Shown piece after piece: positions 1 to 7,984 of a DNA stretch of 50,029 nt. Numbering within the stretch: the stretch's first letter is position 1; each line of letters opens with the position of its first letter. The translations under genes were made by a program, and so were the position numbers. Source of the stretch: Gammaproteobacteria bacterium (lineage in GTDB: Bacteria > Pseudomonadota > Gammaproteobacteria > Pseudomonadales > Azotimanducaceae); NCBI GenBank assembly GCA_002684495.1, contig NYVG01000008.1, positions 32,299 to 82,327 of the forward strand, written 5' to 3'. The notes under the pieces were generated by a model. It did no database searches, was not told the origin of the DNA, and saw only the letters and a list, made by a program, of their open reading frames with translations.

Positions 1-13
1 TTAGGAATCCGAC

Positions 14-649
14 GTGCATCCATTACTGCAATCATATCTAGAAGAAATGCCGCTTATAGCAATACTTCGCGGCATCACATTTGCTGAGGCTACAGATGTT
101 GTAGATGTGCTGTACCAAGCCGGCTTTCGTATTGTCGAGGTGCCGCTCAACTCACCGGATCCCATACGCACTATCCAGCACATTGCATCAACGTTCGGTG
201 ATCGCATGTTGGTAGGCGCCGGTACCGTATTGGACCCAGCTGAAGTGCAGGCGGTCTGGGACGCCGGCGGCCAGATTATCGTATCGCCGAACACCGATCC
301 GGATGTCATTCGCGCCAGCGTTGCTAAAAATGCGGTGAGCCTGCCAGGTGCCGCCACCCCGAGCGAGGTATTTACCGCGCTCAAAGCGGGTGCTCATGGG
401 GTAAAAGCTTTCCCGGCAGAGATGCTTACCCCCCCGGTGATCAAAAGCTGGAAGTCCGTACTGCCCACTGCGATACCAGTTCTAGCCGTAGGCGGAATCA
501 CCACCGCTAGCGCTCGGGCTTACTGGCAGGCTGGGGTCAATGGATTTGGCCTCGGCGGCTCACTATACAAGGCAGGCAAATCGATAGACGCCATTGCCCA
601 TGACGCTGCGCAATTTGTGTCATTAATACATAGCCTGCGCCAGCACTGA
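14..649 (+). CDS. dgoA: 2-dehydro-3-deoxy-6-phosphogalactonate (KDPGal) aldolase
   Basis: Class I aldolase of the KDPG/KDPGal family, which cleaves 2-keto-3-deoxy-6-phosphogalactonate to pyruvate and glyceraldehyde 3-phosphate in the cytoplasmic De Ley-Doudoroff route for galactose. The 211 residues match the family's usual length. The N-terminal LIAILRGIT, the VEVPLNSP segment with the presumed general acid/base Glu42, the LVGAGTVL strand and the Schiff-base lysine Lys131 in VKAFPAEM are all visible. AFPAEM rather than FFPAE, and the overall wording, favour KDPGal over KDPG aldolase. The start is GTG at 14, preceded by TAGGA. A TAG at 2-4 could be the stop of an upstream gene, perhaps a 2-keto-3-deoxygalactonate kinase, but that lies outside the window. 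Family assignment is firm; substrate is inferred. Confidence 0.88.
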   Translation: MHPLLQSYLEEMPLIAILRGITFAEATDVVDVLYQAGFRIVEVPLNSPDPIRTIQHIASTFGDRMLVGAGTVLDPAEVQAVWDAGGQIIVSPNTDPDVIRASVAKNAVSLPGAATPSEVFTALKAGAHGVKAFPAEMLTPPVIKSWKSVLPTAIPVLAVGGITTASARAYWQAGVNGFGLGGSLYKAGKSIDAIAHDAAQFVSLIHSLRQH

Positions 650-654
650 ATCCA

Positions 655-1308
655 TCAGCTAGCATAGCCCTGGGCGACCCGTGTGCCTGTTGCCGCCTCG
701 CGCCAACTGAGGCCCATGGCCAGCAACCCTAGCAACAACGCCACCACTAAACGCGGGTCACCCAGCTGAAACCATGGATCTATCGGAAATGCTATGGTTT
801 TGCGCAATGCTGCCACCTTAAAATCGTGGGAGCCGGAAAAGGCTGGGTTGGTGGTAATGTCGAAAAAATCCCGGCGGCTGCGGTAACGCATCATCGCCCC
901 TTGGGTCCAATGCTCCATTCCCGGTGCATTCATTAAGTCTATGGCAGTATTCGCCGCCTCACCAAAGATTACTGGATGGCTCGCCCGCGCAAATAACGCG
1001 GGGTACATAAACTCCATATATTTATCGAGCACATCACTGCTGCTGTCGCTGGGCTTCACCCCCTCAATCTGCAACGGCGTTTCGTACAAATCAATCACAT
1101 TGAGCACAACGAAGTCATCACCAGTATCAGCGCGCATAAAGCGCTCAAGCATAATCCGCTGCTCTGGCTCCACACGGCGCTGATCAAAGTGCTCGAGATA
1201 CTCGCCGATTTCCTCCTCAGTCAGCGGCCCGCCAAAAGACGTATACCAACTGAAAAATAGTACATACAGCAGCCCACTACTTAACCAAATCCATCGCGTG
1301 CGTGTCAT
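655..1308 (-). CDS. hypothetical protein with N- and C-terminal membrane segments
   Basis: I do not recognise a family. The 217-residue protein has one hydrophobic segment near the N-terminus (around WLSSGLLYVLFFSWY), a polar central part of about 160 residues, and a second hydrophobic segment near residues 184-203 (LVVALLLGLLAMGL), so it is probably an inner-membrane protein with an exposed middle domain. I chose the ATG at 1308 because GGAGGG lies four bases upstream; an ATG 18 bases earlier has no such site. It is the last gene of a leftward group with the hotdog protein and the acyl-CoA dehydrogenase (50-base gap), which is the only clue to function. It ends five bases from the convergent aldolase gene. 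Confidence 0.6.
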   Translation of the reverse strand: MTRTRWIWLSSGLLYVLFFSWYTSFGGPLTEEEIGEYLEHFDQRRVEPEQRIMLERFMRADTGDDFVVLNVIDLYETPLQIEGVKPSDSSSDVLDKYMEFMYPALFARASHPVIFGEAANTAIDLMNAPGMEHWTQGAMMRYRSRRDFFDITTNPAFSGSHDFKVAALRKTIAFPIDPWFQLGDPRLVVALLLGLLAMGLSWREAATGTRVAQGYAS

Positions 1309-1358
1309 AAGCCCTCCAATCGCCATAACCTAATGGAGAGCATTAATTTATGCAACGA

Positions 1359-2210
1359 CTAGTCCGCGTAGGCTGGCGACGAAGCCTTCATACAACGCGA
1401 TTGCATCAATAAGGTCGCGACCTTCGCACCTTGCGGGTCAAATGCTTCTGTTTCGTACCAAACATATTCTGTTTGCGGACTTTGACCCACGCACAGCACT
1501 TTGCTGACAAGATGATAATCACGATTCATAAGCAGCGGACCGTTGTGGAAAGCGATCTCCATGGCACCGAATAGACCCACCATTTCGCCTAAATACGGCT
1601 CCATACCCTGCATGGGGTAAGCCCACAAAAATTCCAGCACAGTAGCTGGCGCGGCGACCGGTTCACCCCAAGGCGATTCGTGACGATACCAGTCCAACGG
1701 ATCGCTTATGAGGTTTGCATCAAAACGCTCAAACTGCCTTGTTGGCGAGGTATGCACATCGTATTCGCCCAGCGATAAGCCCGTGTGCAAACGGTGCAAT
1801 ATGCGCAGCTCCGATGGGTCACAGGGCCGATAGTCTTTGTTGCGCAATTCCGTACTGACATGCTCTCCAAGGGAGGCTGTGCCCGTGGCAACTAACAAGC
1901 CGTCTTCGCGCTCCATCCACACTTTCGTCGATGCAGCACCAGATGCAGGTTGTTCTACGAACACTTGGACTTTTTCTAAATCGACGGTGGCGTTTTTGAA
2001 GTTGAGGGATAAATTACCGCGCTCAAACCATTCATTGCCAAAGATCTTCACCAACACCGGAGGGAATTGATTCATATGAATATCCCCAGCCACGGTGCCG
2101 CCACGAAACCCCAGCTTTGCTGCCGTAGCATCGTCGTGAATACTGCCCTCGCCTTCATCCGCCGACCAATTTCGTGCAGCCCAAATCGGGCCTGTAATTA
2201 TTTCTGTCAT
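1359..2210 (-). CDS. double-hotdog (MaoC/thioesterase-like) protein of unknown substrate
   Basis: A protein of 283 residues that reads as two hotdog halves. The N-terminal half contains a long helix-like GGTVAGDIHMNQFPPVL followed by the strand LSLNFKNATVDLEKVQVFV. The C-terminal half (about 180-275) contains PATVLEFLWAYPMQGM and paired strands. Hotdog folds of this kind act on acyl-CoA esters as hydratases or thioesterases. I do not see the Asp-x4-His pair of the R-hydratases, so the reaction is open. AGGAGTGAGGGG directly precedes the ATG at 2210. It lies 36 bases downstream of the acyl-CoA dehydrogenase gene on the same strand, which supports a role in the same fatty-acyl or aromatic-acyl breakdown pathway. 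Confidence 0.6.
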   Translation of the reverse strand: MTEIITGPIWAARNWSADEGEGSIHDDATAAKLGFRGGTVAGDIHMNQFPPVLVKIFGNEWFERGNLSLNFKNATVDLEKVQVFVEQPASGAASTKVWMEREDGLLVATGTASLGEHVSTELRNKDYRPCDPSELRILHRLHTGLSLGEYDVHTSPTRQFERFDANLISDPLDWYRHESPWGEPVAAPATVLEFLWAYPMQGMEPYLGEMVGLFGAMEIAFHNGPLLMNRDYHLVSKVLCVGQSPQTEYVWYETEAFDPQGAKVATLLMQSRCMKASSPAYAD

Positions 2211-2246
2211 CCCCTCACTCCTGCGACTATGAAACGCTGCGCTCAG

Positions 2247-3446
2247 CTAATCAGGCAATCCTAATACCCGCTTCGCAATAATGTTTAGTTGTACTTCGTT
2301 GGACCCCCCGGCGATTGAAATTGACTTCGCTTCCAACCACAAACGGCACATTGAAATTTCCTCGTCAGTAAAGGCCTGACCCTGCCAACCCACCCCTTGG
2401 GTGCCGCGCACCCGTAACTGTGCTTCGAGCTGAGCTTTTACATAATTCGCTTCGACATATTTAAAAATCGAGGTGGCTGCCCCGGGGGTATCTGCCTCGG
2501 CTTCAGCAACCGCGCGCTGCTGTGTCAGCACAAAGCTGCGTCGTAACATTTCGGTATCGATCAAGTCACGGCGCAGCCTAGCATCACTCGGCCCTGCCTC
2601 TTGGCTATACTGTTGGAGCATTTGCGCCATTGGTAACGCCGGTTTGATACGTTGCATGGGGCCTACGGTATCTGCACTGGCTAACGCTGCAAGCCCAGAT
2701 CGCTCGTGCTGTAACAAGCGCTTACCCACCGTCCAACCCTGATTCAGTTTGCCAATCAAATTCGTCTTTGGAATGCGCACATTGTCGAAAAACGTCTGGC
2801 AAAACGGCGAGCCGCCATTAATCATTTCAATCGGCCGGGTGCTCACACCCTCGCTATCCATAGAAAACACGACAAAACTGATGCCCTCATGCTTCGGCGC
2901 ATTGCGGTCGGTACGCACCAAACAAAACATCCAATCGGCAAAATTCGCACCAGAGGTCCAGATCTTCGCGCCATTTAGAACAAAGTGGTCGCCCTGATCT
3001 TCAGCATAACTCTGCAATCCCGCGAGATCAGAACCGGCACCCGGTTCACTATAGCCTTGGCACCATGCCACCTCGCCTCGAGCAATAACCGGTAAGTGCT
3101 CGAGCTGCTGTTCCTCGGAACCGTATTCCAGCAAGGTCGGCCCGATCATGGATACCCCCATCCCACCCAACGGTGGCCGCGCCTTAATGCGCTGCAACTC
3201 GTCCAATAAGACCACAAACTCTTCTTTGCTTAGGCCAGCACCACCATACTCCTGGGGCCAGGTCGGTACAGTCCAGCCCCTGGCAGCCATGCGCTCCAAC
3301 CATAGGTAGGCTTCCGGATTAGAGCTGCGGCGTTTACTGCCACCGCCAACATCTTCGCCCGGGACCATGCGCGTGCGCATGGATGGCGGACAATTTTCGT
3401 CCAGCCAATCTCTGGTGTCCGCACGAAACTGTTGTAAATCCGTCAT
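2247..3446 (-). CDS. acyl-CoA dehydrogenase family protein
   Basis: Flavoprotein of 399 residues, the normal length for the family; such enzymes make the 2,3-enoyl-CoA and pass electrons to ETF. Visible landmarks are an all-helical N-terminal third, the FAD and substrate loop WCQGYSEPGAGSDLAGL at about 128-144, LNGAKIWTSGANFADWMFCLV in the beta domain, and the C-terminal helices with AGGSNEVQLNIIAKRVLGL. Where medium-chain enzymes carry the catalytic Glu in a YEG motif, this protein reads IAGG, so the base must sit elsewhere or the substrate differs, as in the FadE-like branch. A GGAGAGGG site precedes the ATG. It heads a leftward group with the hotdog and membrane proteins. The exact acyl-CoA substrate cannot be told from sequence. 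Confidence 0.88.
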   Translation of the reverse strand: MTDLQQFRADTRDWLDENCPPSMRTRMVPGEDVGGGSKRRSSNPEAYLWLERMAARGWTVPTWPQEYGGAGLSKEEFVVLLDELQRIKARPPLGGMGVSMIGPTLLEYGSEEQQLEHLPVIARGEVAWCQGYSEPGAGSDLAGLQSYAEDQGDHFVLNGAKIWTSGANFADWMFCLVRTDRNAPKHEGISFVVFSMDSEGVSTRPIEMINGGSPFCQTFFDNVRIPKTNLIGKLNQGWTVGKRLLQHERSGLAALASADTVGPMQRIKPALPMAQMLQQYSQEAGPSDARLRRDLIDTEMLRRSFVLTQQRAVAEAEADTPGAATSIFKYVEANYVKAQLEAQLRVRGTQGVGWQGQAFTDEEISMCRLWLEAKSISIAGGSNEVQLNIIAKRVLGLPD

Positions 3447-3467
3447 CGTTTGCCCTCTCCCAACAAT

Positions 3468-3492
3468 AAAAAAAAGCCCACTGCCTCGGGCT
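3468..3492 (-). terminator. terminator-shaped hairpin in the leader of the acyl-CoA dehydrogenase gene
   Basis: Read on the minus strand, AGCCC (3492-3488), an eight-base loop and GGGCT (3479-3475) are followed directly by a run of seven to eight T (3475-3468). It lies about 20 bases upstream of the start at 3446 and just below a TATAAC-like box near 3500. The gene to its right runs the other way, so the hairpin does not follow any leftward gene. It would act either as a leader attenuator or as a block to antisense transcripts from the molybdoenzyme gene. Confidence 0.5.
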
Positions 3493-3580
3493 GGCTTAAG
3501 TTATACCATAGACCAGATGGGGGCGTTCGCCAGACCCACTGAAGCGATCTAGAATGAGCCATGGACAGCGGAGAGGGTCA

Positions 3581-4828
3581 ATGCAATCGACAGAACATAA
3601 GGGTATTGGCCGTCGACAATTCTTAACAGCCAGCAGTGTCAGCTCATTCAGCGCGCTACTGGGCATGCGCATTCCTTATCTGCCCTTGCTGCCTGTCGGT
3701 GTGGCGCCGATAGCGCTTACAAACGCTAATGCGTCCATAATTCCACACAAGCCTGGACTAGTGGTACTCAACAACCGCCCCATCAACGCGGAAACTCCGG
3801 CGCATCTGCTAGACGATGCCATAACCCCTGCCGCAAAGATGTTTGTCCGCAACAATGGCATTCCGCCACGACTGACATCCGATCAAGCCGCTAACTGGAC
3901 GTTGCGTATCGGTGGCGAATCCTGCGCACGACCCAGCGCATTGTCGCTGGCTGACCTGCAGGAAAAGTTCCAACACCATACCTATCAATTACAGTTGGAA
4001 TGCGGTGGTAACGGTCGCAGCGAATTTTTCCCGCCAGCGCGAGGCAATCAGTGGAGCACAGGAGCGGTGAGCTGCGCACGATGGACCGGTGTGCGGCTGC
4101 GCGATGTGCTGCAACATTGCGGTATCAAAGACGACGCCGTCTATGTTGGTTACAACAGTGCCGACAGCCACCTCAGCGGCGATCCAAACCTACAACCGAT
4201 CTCCCGCGGAGTGCCCATGCATAAGGCACTAGAAGACGAAACCCTGATCGCCTGGGCGCTAAATGGTGCAGATATCCCGCCGCTACACGGCTATCCGTTA
4301 CGTCTGGTCTGCGGCGGCTGGCCAGCCTCCGCATCGGGCAAATGGCTGAACGAAATCCTCATTCGTGACCGCATCCACGACGGCGCCAAAATGACCGGCA
4401 GCGCTTATCGCGTGCCGTGCACACCTGTAGCACCAGGCACCAAGGTACCCGACGCGCAAATGTGCATTATTCAGTCTATGCCTGTGAAGTCGTTAGTTAC
4501 CTTCCCTAAGTCAGGCGTTCAACACAAACTTGCCGAACCAATGAACTTGCGCGGACACGCCTGGGCTGGCGATCGCGCCGTGAGCGCTATGGCGACTTCC
4601 ATCGACTTTGGGGCCACTTGGCAGCCCTGCAAACTGCAGCCACCAGCTAATCGCTTGGCCTGGCAACAGTGGTCAACCAAAGTAAGCTTTCCACAACCGG
4701 GCTACTTCGAAATTTGGGCACGAGCTACCGACGATCAGGGCCACAGCCAGCCAATAGTGGTCCCGGGCTGGAACCCAAAAGGCTATTTAAACAATGCCAG
4801 CCACCGCATTGCTGTGGCAGTGGTCTAA
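3581..4828 (+). CDS. sulfite-oxidase-family molybdoenzyme (SorA/SoxC-like), Tat-exported
   Basis: Periplasmic molybdenum-cofactor enzyme expected to oxidise sulfite or a related sulfur compound and give electrons to cytochrome c. A twin-arginine signal (GRRQFLTAS, residues 10-18) starts the 415-residue protein. The Moco domain follows, with Cys141 in LECGGNGRSEFFP matching the molybdenum-binding cysteine of sulfite oxidases, then GAVSCARWTGVRLRDVL and a C-terminal immunoglobulin-like dimerisation domain (about 290-415, with GHAWAGD and VPGWNPKGYLNNA). There is no haem-b domain, as in bacterial SorA. I chose ATG at 3581 because GAGAGG precedes it. The cytochrome gene begins two bases after the stop, the arrangement known from SorAB and SoxCD. 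Sulfite as substrate is inference. Confidence 0.85.
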   Translation: MQSTEHKGIGRRQFLTASSVSSFSALLGMRIPYLPLLPVGVAPIALTNANASIIPHKPGLVVLNNRPINAETPAHLLDDAITPAAKMFVRNNGIPPRLTSDQAANWTLRIGGESCARPSALSLADLQEKFQHHTYQLQLECGGNGRSEFFPPARGNQWSTGAVSCARWTGVRLRDVLQHCGIKDDAVYVGYNSADSHLSGDPNLQPISRGVPMHKALEDETLIAWALNGADIPPLHGYPLRLVCGGWPASASGKWLNEILIRDRIHDGAKMTGSAYRVPCTPVAPGTKVPDAQMCIIQSMPVKSLVTFPKSGVQHKLAEPMNLRGHAWAGDRAVSAMATSIDFGATWQPCKLQPPANRLAWQQWSTKVSFPQPGYFEIWARATDDQGHSQPIVVPGWNPKGYLNNASHRIAVAVV

Positions 4829-4830
4829 GC

Positions 4831-5163
4831 GTGCGGCGAGCTATCACTGCTTTGTATATGCTTTTTGCCATGCCGGCAGCCGTCGCCGCTGTGGATGAGC
4901 AGACTGGATTAATCAAAGAGGGCGCTTGGCAATTGGTGGCTGCACATTGCGGTAGCTGCCATTCCTTGCAGTTGGTCACCAGCAATCGCGGCGACCGACA
5001 AATTTGGCTTGAAACCATACGTTGGATGCAGGAACGGCAAAATCTTTGGCAACTGGACACGCAAACGGAAGATCAAATTCTTACTTATCTCGCCGACAAC
5101 TATCCAGCTCGCGCCCCGAGGCGGCGCAAACCATTGGCTGCAGATTTACTGCCGACGAATTAA
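4831..5163 (+). CDS. periplasmic monohaem cytochrome c, electron acceptor of the molybdoenzyme (SorB-like)
   Basis: Small exported c-type cytochrome of 110 residues. A signal peptide (about 1-20, ending AAVAA) precedes a single haem-binding CGSCH at residues 40-44; Met66 in IRWMQERQNLW is the likely sixth ligand. The GTG at 4831 is two bases after the stop of the molybdoenzyme gene, so translation is probably coupled. By analogy with SorAB, it takes electrons from the molybdenum centre and passes them to the respiratory chain. The tail (PRRRKPLAADLL) is basic and without known function. An upstream extension of the same frame overlaps the molybdoenzyme gene and is not needed. Confidence 0.82.
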   Translation: MRRAITALYMLFAMPAAVAAVDEQTGLIKEGAWQLVAAHCGSCHSLQLVTSNRGDRQIWLETIRWMQERQNLWQLDTQTEDQILTYLADNYPARAPRRRKPLAADLLPTN

Positions 5164-5254
5164 TCCAAACAATAAATTCCACAGGGTTGAGGCTTAGAGT
5201 ACCATCGGCGCCGCCGTCCGACTTCACCAGCGTACAAACAATTAGGATAAGTGA

Positions 5255-5470
5255 ATGAGCAAATATGCCCTAGCAAAAGAGCTGCTAAACAGCGGATACG
5301 AACAAGGTAAGGCGCTGAGCCTGGATGAGGCCGACGTCGCTGAAGTGATGATTACATCCGCAATCCAGGAACTTATTCGGGTGAAAGGCGCTGCTTATAC
5401 CAAGGATTTTTTGCGCTACGAAACCGATTCGGTTTCGGAAAAAGGCGTATTCGAAATTCAACGTCGATAG
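5255..5470 (+). CDS. small hypothetical protein
   Basis: A 71-residue polar, mostly helical protein with no membrane segment, cysteine or motif I recognise. AGGATA lies upstream of the ATG at 5255. It sits 91 bases after the cytochrome gene and nine bases from the convergent HxlR gene. Its length, codon use and ribosome site make it credible, but I cannot propose a function. Confidence 0.55.
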   Translation: MSKYALAKELLNSGYEQGKALSLDEADVAEVMITSAIQELIRVKGAAYTKDFLRYETDSVSEKGVFEIQRR

Positions 5471-5479
5471 CCGCTTGCG

Positions 5480-5860
5480 TTAAGAATCTCCGAGATACTT
5501 CTCTCCGAATTTTCGCACTTCTCGCAACAACGGCTTCAGCTCCTTGCCTTTTGACGTTGGCACATATTCAAAACGCGGCGGGTTGGGTTGGTACATTATC
5601 TTCTCCAGCAAGCCCAATCGGGTCAGTTTTTTTAGGCGTTGCGCCAACAAATTGCTGGGAATCCCTTCTTTCTGGCCGGCGAAGTCCGCGTAAGTGCGCG
5701 CCCTGAAGAACAGGGCGTCGCGCATAACTACCAGAGTCCATTTGTCGCCTAATACATCCAATGCTCGAGCTACCGGACACGAAGAACGAAACCGAGATTT
5801 CGTTACCGCAGCTGTGTCGAAATCAGAGCTCGAAGACTGTTTGCCACCAACAGAAGTCAT
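5480..5860 (-). CDS. HxlR/MarR-like winged-helix transcriptional regulator
   Basis: DNA-binding regulator of 126 residues in the HxlR family. The family signature CPVARALDVLGDKWTLVVMRD begins at Cys28, the position that senses oxidants or electrophiles in several HxlR members. Then come the recognition helix region (GIPSNLLAQRLKKLTRLGLLEK) and the wing (RFEYVPTSKGKEL). The gene starts nine bases after the stop of the MATE pump gene on the same strand, so the two are co-transcribed. The natural reading is that it controls its own operon through the inverted repeat at 7258-7280, probably in response to a toxic small molecule. The ligand is unknown. Confidence 0.85.
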   Translation of the reverse strand: MTSVGGKQSSSSDFDTAAVTKSRFRSSCPVARALDVLGDKWTLVVMRDALFFRARTYADFAGQKEGIPSNLLAQRLKKLTRLGLLEKIMYQPNPPRFEYVPTSKGKELKPLLREVRKFGEKYLGDS

Positions 5861-5869
5861 AGCTACCCC

Positions 5870-7225
5870 CTAGATTTTGTTAGCCCTACGCCATGCGCCA
5901 GCTCTTATCGCAACAGCAATTACTAAAGCATAGGTCAGCATTGCTCCTGCCGCCGCGATGTAGATACCGGATAAACCAAAACCTAACACGAACGCTAGCA
6001 CATAGGCGCCTAGGGCAGCGACAACAACACGCAGCACCGTAGCCCACACTGGCCACCACATAGCGCTCGCCCCTTGTGAGGCAAAGTACAGAGACAATCC
6101 TAAGCCATGGAAAAAGAAAAATGGTCCAACAATTTGAATATAACCCTTGGCCGCTGCATGCACCGCAGGCACATCAGTAAACGCACCGATCCATGCATCC
6201 GGAAATAACGCTAATACAATACCGACCAAGCCGGCTACGAGTCCTGCGCTGAGACCCCCTACACGGCCCAACCGTTCGGCCCGGCCTAAGTCTCCGGCGC
6301 CCACGCTGACCCCAACCGCCGAGGTCATCGCCGCACCCAAGCCAAATACCAAGGGAATAATTAAGAACTCAATTCGCGAGCCAATGCCGTAACCGGCTAA
6401 TGCTGCCTCGCCAAAAGTGGCAACAAAAGCCGTGAGCACCAATACTGTAGCAATCGTCAACAGCGGCGACAGCGAACCCGGCAACGCCACTTGCAAGATA
6501 TCGTTGAAATCCGACTTGGAAAACATCATCGCCGATCGGCGCAAATGTACCGGAAAATCACTTTTCACAAGCCTGAAGAATAACGGCACGCACAAGATTG
6601 CTGCTGATATGACCGCTGAAATAGCGGCACCGCTGATCCCCATTGCAGGCAGACCCGCCCAACCCAAAATCAAGCATCCAGACAAGGGAATCTGAATCAG
6701 CGCGTTGAATATCATCACCGCTGCAGGAAACTGCATTTCCCCCATGCCCCGATAGATCGCCGACACCGTACCAATTAACCAGAGAAAAACGCCGCCGGCT
6801 AATATTAGCATCGCGTAGGCATGAGATTGCGCCAGCACCTCGCCTTCGCCACCCAAAAAACGCAAAAATGCTTTACCTCCGAGAAGAAAAATCACCAGCA
6901 ATACAGCCGCACCTGCCATAGCCAACACTAACGCGTGCCAGACCAAACGCTCAGCTTTAGCGACATCACCTGCACCCAATGCACGTGCGATAGAGGCTGC
7001 AACCGCGCCGCCCATAGCACCACCTGAAAGAGTTTGGGTTAACATCAACAATGGAAACGCCAACGCGATAGCCGCCAGCGAAATTTTCCCCAACTGACCC
7101 ACAAACCACACCTCGGCCAAGCTCACACTACCTTGAATAAAAAACGCCACAGTGCTCGGTGCGGCCATACGCGCCAACAGCGGTAGCGCGGGTGCCGAGA
7201 GCATTTGTTGAGTGCGGGCGTCCAT
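5870..7225 (-). CDS. MATE family multidrug/toxin efflux transporter
   Basis: Inner-membrane antiporter of 451 residues with about twelve hydrophobic segments in two homologous halves, the standard MATE layout. Typical features are the start of helix 1 (LPLLARMAAPSTVAFFIQG), an acidic-poor pore and the second-half repeat beginning near ILQVALPGSLSPLL. Such pumps expel cationic or amphipathic compounds using Na+ or H+ gradients. AGGAG six bases before the ATG fixes the start at 7225. It is followed immediately by an HxlR regulator, and a perfect inverted repeat lies 33-55 bases upstream of the start. The substrate cannot be read from sequence. Confidence 0.88.
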   Translation of the reverse strand: MDARTQQMLSAPALPLLARMAAPSTVAFFIQGSVSLAEVWFVGQLGKISLAAIALAFPLLMLTQTLSGGAMGGAVAASIARALGAGDVAKAERLVWHALVLAMAGAAVLLVIFLLGGKAFLRFLGGEGEVLAQSHAYAMLILAGGVFLWLIGTVSAIYRGMGEMQFPAAVMIFNALIQIPLSGCLILGWAGLPAMGISGAAISAVISAAILCVPLFFRLVKSDFPVHLRRSAMMFSKSDFNDILQVALPGSLSPLLTIATVLVLTAFVATFGEAALAGYGIGSRIEFLIIPLVFGLGAAMTSAVGVSVGAGDLGRAERLGRVGGLSAGLVAGLVGIVLALFPDAWIGAFTDVPAVHAAAKGYIQIVGPFFFFHGLGLSLYFASQGASAMWWPVWATVLRVVVAALGAYVLAFVLGFGLSGIYIAAAGAMLTYALVIAVAIRAGAWRRANKI

Positions 7226-7257
7226 AGTCGGCTCCTTAGAGGTGGGCTATCACTTTA

Positions 7258-7280
7258 GTGACTTTCATTTTTAAAGTCAC
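7258..7280. promoter_or_regulatory. inverted repeat, probable HxlR operator
   Basis: GTGACTTT (7258-7265), seven bases, AAAGTCAC (7273-7280): a perfect eight-base inverted repeat with an A/T-rich centre, 33-55 bases upstream of the MATE start. HxlR proteins bind as dimers to such repeats in their own promoters. Binding by the HxlR protein at 5480-5860 is inference. Confidence 0.6.
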
Positions 7281-7384
7281 AGGCTATTTCCCTCTATGGG
7301 TATGTTTAAAATGATTGCCTAGCAAGTACAGCCCTGCCAAATGAAATCACTCAAAGCTGGCGAGATGACCTGAATTTCCGGTAG

Positions 7385-7915
7385 TGTCTCAATCCATATC
7401 CACCCAGCGGCGCGAATCTACAACCCTGGCACTTCGCAATAACCACAGACCCTGAAGTTAAAGGCCGTTTGCGCGCCCTCGCCGAAGAAGAAGAACGCAA
7501 CTTTTATACCCATCGTGCCAGCGACGAGTGGCTACAAGCATTGGCACCCTTGGGCACCGACGCGGACAAGCCATTTTTGGAAATCGCACCGGTGTTAATT
7601 GGAGTTTTTCAGCAGAAGTTTCACTTTGATTCTGCCGGCAACAAACACAAGCATTACTACCCCGCAGAATCCACCGGGCTGGCCTGCGGTCTGTTAATCA
7701 GCGCCCTGCATCAATCTGGCTTGGCCACGCTTACCCACACGCCAAGCCCAATGAAATTTATGAACGATATCTTTCAGCGGCCAGACAATGAAAAAGCATT
7801 CCTATTGTTGGTGGCTGGGTATCCAGCTTTAGACTGTTGGGTGCCGGACATAACACGAAAGTCCCTAGACGAATTTACCAGTACAGTCGGTGCCGCTACG
7901 CCACCGCTGAGCTAA
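7385..7915 (+). pseudogene. nitroreductase family protein, 5'-truncated
   Basis: The frame open from 7385 to the stop at 7915 encodes the C-terminal three quarters of a flavin nitroreductase of the iodotyrosine-deiodinase-like group. It starts with the conserved [12 protein letters not shown] (7400-7435), continues with [27 protein letters not shown], and the FMN-binding [19 protein letters not shown], and ends with LLVAGYPA. The expected 40-50 N-terminal residues, including the RRSxRxF flavin motif, are missing: a TAG lies in frame at 7382 and nothing similar is found in the preceding 150 bases in any forward frame I read. No ATG or GTG lies before the conserved core; the only possible start, TTG at 7469, would lose the PSGAN loop. 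I read this as a deletion remnant. Confidence 0.75.
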
Positions 7916-7984
7916 ACCATATCTGCGTGTATGTAGGCAGATGTCTGCGAGGTTGTTACAGTTAAATTCCAAGCGAGAGAGTTC

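Noticed and set aside
4669-4830. Upstream extension of the cytochrome frame into the molybdoenzyme gene
   Set aside because: The GTG at 4831 starts a proper signal peptide directly after the stop of the molybdoenzyme gene; the extension is out-of-frame reading of that gene.
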